Shown here in pieces: positions 58,904 to 64,000 of a stretch of DNA of 64,000 nt; positions within the stretch are counted from its first letter, which is position 1, and each line of letters begins with the position of its first letter. This DNA comes from AWTP1-13 sp050248715 (lineage in GTDB: Bacteria > Pseudomonadota > Alphaproteobacteria > Rhizobiales > Hyphomicrobiaceae), in assembly GCA_050248715.1 (NCBI GenBank), contig JBFWRV010000004.1, forward strand, positions 1 to 64,000, in the 5' to 3' direction. Below the pieces are notes generated by a model that saw only the letters and a list, made by a program, of their open reading frames with translations, was not told where the DNA came from and made no database searches. A program made the translations under genes and the position numbers.

Positions 58904-59635
58904 TCAGACGATGATCTCTTGCGCCTTCGGCGCCGGCCAGGCGGCCTTGCTGTGGGCGAGCCGCATCGACACGAGCGCCTCTGCCGTCTTCAGCGCCGCC
59001 ATCACGGGATTGACGACCGGCACGCCGACGCGCCGGCCCAGCTCTTCGCAGATGCCCGGCAGGAAGGCCATGCTCATGCAGCCGAGCACCAGCACGTCGG
59101 CGCCGTCCTGCTCTACGGCGACGCGGGCCGCATCCGCCGCCTTCTCGATGGCACCGGGTTTCTGCTGCGCAAGATCCATCACGGAGAGGCCGATGCCCCG
59201 CACCGAAACCAGCAGCTCGCCCAGCGCCAGCGCGCGCAGGCGCGCCGCCACCCGCCCGAAACCGCGCCCGGTCGGCGTCAGCACCGAGAGGCGCGTGCCG
59301 AGCTGCGCGCCGAGATGCAGCGAGGCGGCGCCGGGGCCAACGACCGGAATCGTCAGCATCTCGCGCAATGCATCGAGCCCCGGATCGCTGTAGCAGCCGA
59401 TGATGACGGCATTGAAGCCGCGCGCCTGCGCGCGTGGGCCCAGCCGGATCAGCTCCGGTACGACCAACCCCGCATCATGGGCGCTCTCGATCGACGCCGG
59501 ACCCTTGGCCGTGGGCTCTGCGGCCACCTCCACGCCCGCGCCGGCATAGCCCTGCAGCACCCCCTGCCGCCGGGCCACTTCCTGTGGCCCGATGGTCTTA
59601 TCCATCGGGCTCGTGAGCTGATAGAGGATCCGCAT
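58904..59635 (-). CDS. Aspartate/glutamate (hydantoin) racemase family protein
   Basis: A 243-residue protein with the two catalytic Cys of the Asp/Glu racemase superfamily: FNAVIIGCYSDPGLDALRE (about residue 80) and VLVLGCMSMAFLPGI (about 187). The IGCYSDPGL wording is typical of the hydantoin racemase/AroM-like branch. It would racemise a ring compound, plausibly a 5-substituted hydantoin, so that both enantiomers can be used. It shares the minus strand with the M28 peptidase gene 19 bases upstream and is probably in one operon with it. Confidence 0.85.
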   Translation of the reverse strand: MRILYQLTSPMDKTIGPQEVARRQGVLQGYAGAGVEVAAEPTAKGPASIESAHDAGLVVPELIRLGPRAQARGFNAVIIGCYSDPGLDALREMLTIPVVGPGAASLHLGAQLGTRLSVLTPTGRGFGRVAARLRALALGELLVSVRGIGLSVMDLAQQKPGAIEKAADAARVAVEQDGADVLVLGCMSMAFLPGICEELGRRVGVPVVNPVMAALKTAEALVSMRLAHSKAAWPAPKAQEIIV

Positions 59636-59654
59636 CTCCCACCTCCCGCGGCGC

Positions 59655-61415
59655 TCAGCCGAGCCGCGTCAGCGTATCGTCCACGAGGCGCGTGCAATCA
59701 TCCATGGCGTCGGCGATGCGGTTGCGGTCGCGTACGAGCTGCGTCTCCAGCATCCACCGCGCCTCGCCATCGCCGAGCTTGGCATAGCGCGGCACGTCGA
59801 AAAGCGATGGGATCATGGAGCCTTGCGGCGTGAAGCCGTAGGGGTCGTGGCCGTAGGCGCCCTTGGAGGTGCTGGCGAGCGGAACCAGTGTGCGCGACAG
59901 CCGCTTCATGCAGGTGTTGAGCGCTTCGGCCGGCGCCTCGTCCTTCGTGCCGCCGGCGGCATAGCGCTTGCGCCATTCCTGGGCCCTGGCATCCAGCCGC
60001 TCGGCGGATGCTTTGAACGCGCGCGCACGATCCGCCGCACCGGCCAGCCCGATCCCTTCAGCGCCCGCCTTCAGCTGGTCAAGGCGCTCGATGAACTGGT
60101 CGGCGACGCTCACGTACTCGAAGGGCAGTACGACCGCCGTGCACAGCTCCCAGAGATAGGCGGCGTAGGTGCGCAGGTGATCGCCCATGAAGGTGAAGTC
60201 GAGCTTGTCGATGGTGTTCTCGACGCTGTGATGCCACCAGCCGAGGTTGGCGAGCGCGGTCTTCTTCAGCTCCTCCTCGGTGAAACTGCCCTGTGCCGCG
60301 AGCATCGGCACGCCGAGGCCGAAGAAGGAGGCATCGCCGTTCTTCACCGCGCGCCGCCACGCGAAAGGGCGGCCGTTGAGGATGCGCTTCTCGATGCCCT
60401 GGTGGAAGCGCTTGAGCTCCACGTTGGAGGCGGAGCTCCAGCGCGAGGTGCCGGCGCACGCCGGCTGGTCGATCTGCAGATAGGCGACGGCATGCTTGCG
60501 CAGGCGGTCCCAGTTGCGGTCGACGAACCAGGCGGAGCCGATCATCGTGCCGGTCTCGTGACCGGTCCAGAAGCCGGTGACGAGGCCGCGGCGGAGCTTG
60601 TCGCGATGCTGGTTGAAGACGCGCGCGAGCTCCAGGATGCAGGCGTTGCCGGCAGCGTTGTCGGTGGCCTGGGGACCCGGCCAGGAGTCCTGGTGGCCGC
60701 CGACGACCACGAAGTCGTCGGTCCGTCCCTTGATCTCGCCGACCGTGATCTGCACGGGCCGCCAGCCGTTCTCGACGTTGGCGCGGAACCACACGCGCAC
60801 GGGACCGCTCTTCAGCATCTCGCGCAGCTTGAGGCCGGCGGTGCGGGCGATGCCGATGCAGGGCAGCGTCGCCATTTCGGTTTTGTAGGTCTCCGGCGTC
60901 GGGTTGCCCCACACCGGCTTCACCGAGCCGAACGGCACGGCGGTGTTCTCGGGATGGCCCCAGTTCATCATCACGCAACCCGTGGCACCCATGATCGCGG
61001 AGATGCGCTGTTTCTCGTGGCGGGCTGGGTGGTAGGAAAGCTCCGACAACGTGATCTTGCCCGTGGCGTCGCGACCCTCGTACTCGCTGAAAGCGCCCGA
61101 GGCCACGTCCATCAGCTCGCCGGAGATGCCGTCGGCCAGCGTCGGTGTGCTGTGGCCGAGCGTGTTGGCCTCGATCGACAGCTCGATGGGCGCCAAGACC
61201 CGCATCTCCGCCTTCTCGGGAAAGCTCACCAGCCCCGGCAGCTCATGAGCTTGCGCCGACACGCCGGCCTTGGTCATGGCGGCTGCACTATACTCGGCCA
61301 TGCGCTTGCCGTTCGCGGAGCCGGCGAGACGGGACGGAATCTGCGTCGTGATGTGCTCGATATGGGCCTTCGCGTTGGCGGCCGATACCGCGGCGATGAC
61401 GCTCTCTTCCGACAT
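59655..61415 (-). CDS. M28-family metallopeptidase
   Basis: A 586-residue peptidase with a protease-associated domain (about 90-200) and an M28 aminopeptidase core. VVVGGHQDSWPGPQATDNAAGNACILELARVF supplies His and Asp zinc ligands. GFWTGHETGTMIGSAWFVD supplies the Glu/His region, and WWHHSVENTIDKLD the last His. No signal peptide is visible, so it is probably cytoplasmic or non-classically located. It releases N-terminal residues from small peptides. It diverges from the hydantoinase B gene at 61548. Confidence 0.9.
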   Translation of the reverse strand: MSEESVIAAVSAANAKAHIEHITTQIPSRLAGSANGKRMAEYSAAAMTKAGVSAQAHELPGLVSFPEKAEMRVLAPIELSIEANTLGHSTPTLADGISGELMDVASGAFSEYEGRDATGKITLSELSYHPARHEKQRISAIMGATGCVMMNWGHPENTAVPFGSVKPVWGNPTPETYKTEMATLPCIGIARTAGLKLREMLKSGPVRVWFRANVENGWRPVQITVGEIKGRTDDFVVVGGHQDSWPGPQATDNAAGNACILELARVFNQHRDKLRRGLVTGFWTGHETGTMIGSAWFVDRNWDRLRKHAVAYLQIDQPACAGTSRWSSASNVELKRFHQGIEKRILNGRPFAWRRAVKNGDASFFGLGVPMLAAQGSFTEEELKKTALANLGWWHHSVENTIDKLDFTFMGDHLRTYAAYLWELCTAVVLPFEYVSVADQFIERLDQLKAGAEGIGLAGAADRARAFKASAERLDARAQEWRKRYAAGGTKDEAPAEALNTCMKRLSRTLVPLASTSKGAYGHDPYGFTPQGSMIPSLFDVPRYAKLGDGEARWMLETQLVRDRNRIADAMDDCTRLVDDTLTRLG

Positions 61416-61547
61416 GCCAGCTCTCCTTCCAGGGCAGTTGCCGGAGCGGGGGCGTTACGCCACGTTCGCTGGCCGGCCGAGGCCGCTTATCTTGCGGCAA
61501 AGCACCGACCCTGTCACGGGCGACGGGCGCAATGCAGAGGCGAGGAA

Positions 61548-63335
61548 ATGCAACGCGTGCAAAGTGCTGCCAGCCCCACTGATCCCGTGACGCTGCAGAT
61601 CGTGCGCGGGGCGCTCAGGGCCATCCAGAGCGAGATGGAGGCGGTGATCGAGCGTACGGCCATGTCGCCTTTCATTCGCGAGAAAAAGGACTTCTATGCC
61701 GCCCTCTTCGACGCGGAGGGACGTCTGATCGCCGGCTCAAATCTGCCCGTGTTCGGTGACGTCGTGGGCCCGGTCGCCGAGCACTACCCGCTCGATACCA
61801 TGCGTCCCGGCGACATCTATTGGTTCAACGACTGCTATGCCTCCAGGGGCGCCGTGTCGCATTCGCCCGATCAGGTGTTCCTCGCACCCGTGTTCGCCGA
61901 GGGGCAGCTTACTGCGTTCGCGCAGTCCTGGGCGCACTTCAACGACATCGGGGGCATGCGTCCGGGCTCGCTGTCGCCCGACTGCGTCGAAATCTTCCAG
62001 GAAGGCATCATCGTGCCGCCTGTCCGAGTGGTACGCGAGAATGTGGTGGCTGACGAACTTCTGCGCATGTTCTATCGCAACTCGCGCTTTCCCGAGATGG
62101 TCAAGGGCGACACGCGCGCCTCAATGGCCGCGATCCGGCTCGGCGAGCGCCGCCTCGTCGAGCTCCTGGAGCGCTTCGGCCGTGCGGATACGCTGGCCGC
62201 CTTCGAGCGGCTTATCGCCGAGACCGAGCAGGAGCTGCGCGAGAAGCTCCGCGGCCTCGTACCCGAAGGTCGGCACGCCTTCACCGACACTATCGATAGC
62301 GACGGCCAGGGCCACGGCCCCATCAAGCTGCGCTACAGCCTCGAGGTGACGGCCAACCGCATCGCGCTCGACACCAGCGGCAGCGACGACCAGGTTCCGG
62401 GCCCCGTCAACTTCCTCATGAGCCCGCCGGTGCCGGCCATGATCTTCGGCTCCTACCTGCTGGGTGAGGGTTCGCAGAGCATGCTCAACGCCGGCGCCGA
62501 GCGGGTGATCGACGAGCTCACCGTGCGGCCGGGCTCGATTCTGCAGCCGAACTGGCCGGCGCCGCTTGGGATGCGCGGCGTCACCATGATGCGCAACATG
62601 GCGACCTGCCTCGGCCTGCTGAACGTGGCGACCAAGGGCGGCGCCATGGCGGCGCACAGCGCCTACGTCATCTGGTACCTGCGCGGGCGCGACGACAGCG
62701 GCGAGCTGTTCCTGCTGTCGGATGGGCTGGGTGTCGGCTATGGCGCCCGTCCCACGGCCGACGGCAACGACGCCGTCTATCTCGTCGCCCAGGAGAATTT
62801 CCCCTCCGAGTTCCTGGACTCGGTCTTTCCCGTGCGCGTCACGCGCTATGCCATCAACCCGGACACCGGCGGCCCCGGCCGCTGGCGCGGGGGCTGCGGG
62901 CTTGTGCGCGAGCTGGAGGTACTGGCGCCGGAGGCCATGGTCTCCATGCGCATCGACAGCGTCGAGCATCCGCCCTGGGGCGTGGCCGGCGGCCATGCGG
63001 CCGGCACCGGCCGCTGCGTCGTCAATCCCGGTCGCCCCAACGAGCGCATCCTGCGTCCCCTGAGCGACGGCAATATCGTCAAGCGCGGCGACATCGTTCG
63101 CGTGGAGACCGGCGGCGGTGGCGGCTGGGGCCATCCCTTCGATCGCGAACCCGAGCGGGTGCTGGCCGACGTGCGCGGCGGCTTCGTCAGCCACGAGAGC
63201 GCCGAGGCGCACTACGGAGTGATCATTGCCGCCGACGGTATCTCGGTCGACCAGGCAGCGACCGCGAGGCGCCGCGAGCGCCGGCCGCAACCCAAGCTGT
63301 TCCATCGCCACACCTACCACGACGTGCTGGACTGA
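61548..63335 (+). CDS. Hydantoinase B/oxoprolinase family protein
   Basis: A 595-residue large subunit. DPVTLQIVRGALRAIQSEMEAVIERTAMSPFIREKKDFYAALFDAEGRLIAGSNLPVF is the N-terminal signature of the HyuB family. WPAPLGMRGVTM...GGDDSGEL-like blocks and VFPVRVTRYAINPDTGGPGRWRGGCGLVREL complete it. Together with HyuA it uses ATP to open hydantoins, 5-oxoproline or acetophenone-type substrates. The ATG at 61548 follows GAGG; longer readings from upstream are antisense to the M28 gene. The TGATG overlap with the next gene couples them. Confidence 0.92.
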   Translation: MQRVQSAASPTDPVTLQIVRGALRAIQSEMEAVIERTAMSPFIREKKDFYAALFDAEGRLIAGSNLPVFGDVVGPVAEHYPLDTMRPGDIYWFNDCYASRGAVSHSPDQVFLAPVFAEGQLTAFAQSWAHFNDIGGMRPGSLSPDCVEIFQEGIIVPPVRVVRENVVADELLRMFYRNSRFPEMVKGDTRASMAAIRLGERRLVELLERFGRADTLAAFERLIAETEQELREKLRGLVPEGRHAFTDTIDSDGQGHGPIKLRYSLEVTANRIALDTSGSDDQVPGPVNFLMSPPVPAMIFGSYLLGEGSQSMLNAGAERVIDELTVRPGSILQPNWPAPLGMRGVTMMRNMATCLGLLNVATKGGAMAAHSAYVIWYLRGRDDSGELFLLSDGLGVGYGARPTADGNDAVYLVAQENFPSEFLDSVFPVRVTRYAINPDTGGPGRWRGGCGLVRELEVLAPEAMVSMRIDSVEHPPWGVAGGHAAGTGRCVVNPGRPNERILRPLSDGNIVKRGDIVRVETGGGGGWGHPFDREPERVLADVRGGFVSHESAEAHYGVIIAADGISVDQAATARRRERRPQPKLFHRHTYHDVLD

Positions 63336-64000
63336 TGACGAACCCACCGAGACAGCCGGCCCGCCGTGTCATCATCGGCGTCGATACCGGCGGCACCTTC
63401 ACCGACGTGACCTTGCTCGACCCGGCAACGGGCCGTGTGTGGACCGCCAAGACGCCCTCGACGCCGGACGATCCCTCGCGCGGCTTCGCCAACGGCATCG
63501 CCGAGGCGCTGGCGGCGGCCGGGCTTTCCGGCGCCGATATCGCCCGCGTCCTGCACGGCACCACAGTGGCGACCAATCTCATTCTCGAGGGCAAGGGCGC
63601 GCACGCCGCCCTCCTCACCACGGCAGGCTTCAAGTACGTGCTGGAGATCGGGCGCCAGGACGTGCCACGCCGCGCCAACTTGTTCTCCTGGCTCAAGCCA
63701 AAACGTCCCGTGCCGCCCGAGCGCATCTTCGAGGTCGGTGGGCGCATCGGGCCAGACGGCCGCGAGCTGGCGCCGCTCGACGAGGCGGCCGTGCGCCAGG
63801 CTGCGCGCGCCATCGCGGCCGACGGCATCGGCACGATCGCGATCGTGCTGCTGCACAGCTACGCCAACGCTGCGCACGAGCGCTGCGTTGCCGAGATTCT
63901 CGCCGAGGAGGTGCCGGGCGCACTGCTGTCGCTGTCGAGCGAGGTGCTGCCCGTGTTCCGCGAGTACGAGCGCAGCATGACGACGATTCTCAACGCATCC
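63335..64000 (+). CDS. Hydantoinase/oxoprolinase A subunit, 3'-truncated by window
   Basis: The frame opens at ATG 63335, overlapping the HyuB stop (TGATG), and is open to the window end, giving at least 222 residues. RRVIIGVDTGGTFTDVTLLD is the ASKHA-type ATP-binding start of HyuA. LHGTTVATNLILEGKGAHAALLTTAGFKYVLEIGRQ and FREYERSMTTILNAS are conserved. Full proteins are about 680-700 residues, so the last two-thirds lie beyond the window. Forms the ATPase partner of HyuB. Confidence 0.9.
   Translation, partial: MTNPPRQPARRVIIGVDTGGTFTDVTLLDPATGRVWTAKTPSTPDDPSRGFANGIAEALAAAGLSGADIARVLHGTTVATNLILEGKGAHAALLTTAGFKYVLEIGRQDVPRRANLFSWLKPKRPVPPERIFEVGGRIGPDGRELAPLDEAAVRQAARAIAADGIGTIAIVLLHSYANAAHERCVAEILAEEVPGALLSLSSEVLPVFREYERSMTTILNAS

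Noticed and set aside
59823..61547. Large upstream extension of the hydantoinase B frame
   Set aside because: The extension is antisense to the M28 peptidase gene. The hydantoinase signature and an SD-supported ATG begin at 61548.
1..64000. CRISPR array, tRNA, rRNA or complete insertion sequence
   Set aside because: No regularly spaced direct repeats with unique spacers, no cloverleaf-type sequence with a GTTCRA loop and no transposase were seen on reading both strands. This is a visual check, not a covariance-model search.

Overview
The window looks like chromosomal DNA of a high-GC alphaproteobacterium, most likely of the order Hyphomicrobiales (Rhizobiales). The evidence is a Porin_2-type outer-membrane porin with the CCADLEERIAELEAT signature, a phosphatidylcholine synthase (Pcs), a GcrA-type zinc motif, many TRAP and ABC importers and FadR-type GntR regulators. 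I saw no rRNA, tRNA, CRISPR array or complete insertion sequence, and the species cannot be named from this sequence.

Bases 1-4060 form a plasmid-like or integrated maintenance module: a replication-initiator-like HTH protein and an HTH/coiled-coil protein (both minus), then ParA, a ribbon-helix-helix protein, a membrane protein and an AlpA-like regulator (plus). Two kinds of DNA site are special to it: GTAGC-N3-GCTACC dyads in front of its genes, and arrays of CAGCCTGCTG-like boxes with a strict 10-bp period inside two of its genes. AT-rich stretches lie near both ends.

Bases 4300-28500 are mostly envelope and metabolic genes: porin, phosphatidylcholine synthase, a fatty acid hydroxylase, an acetamidase/formamidase, a PhyH dioxygenase, a TRAP transporter (dctMQP order), a GntR regulator with a coupled DUF6166 gene, a divergent PanB-like enzyme, an SDR without its catalytic Tyr, a formate/nitrite channel, an EamA exporter, an FMN hydroxy-acid dehydrogenase, a CoA transferase and aspartase. 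TGATATAT(C/A-type) palindromes precede the hydroxylase, PhyH and PanB-like genes and suggest a small regulon under the GntR protein.

Bases 28600-41850 are a nitrogen-heterocycle/ureide catabolic island. A BMP-type ABC importer lies downstream of four overlapping genes (DUF2877, fdrA, DUF1116, carbamate kinase). Divergent from them are a permease and a cyanuric acid hydrolase/barbiturase-family enzyme. A GntR regulator closes the cluster, and its probable operator (GTATACGTATATGTATAC) lies in the divergent promoter. The logic is import, ring opening, carbamoyl transfer, and ATP recovery from carbamoyl phosphate.

Bases 42600-54070 hold yqeY, carA, a large membrane protein with a TIR domain at each end, an SsuD-type monooxygenase and a complete Dpp-type ABC importer. 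SsuD and the importer are divergent around a CGGCAATAT-N19-ATATTGCCG dyad. Bases 54300-55973 hold a compact operon ParA / ribbon-helix-helix / TIR, the best candidate here for an undescribed system. Bases 56100-64000 hold a quinone reductase, an M81 peptidase, an Asp/Glu (hydantoin) racemase, an M28 peptidase and hydantoinase/oxoprolinase B and A subunits, the last cut by the window edge.
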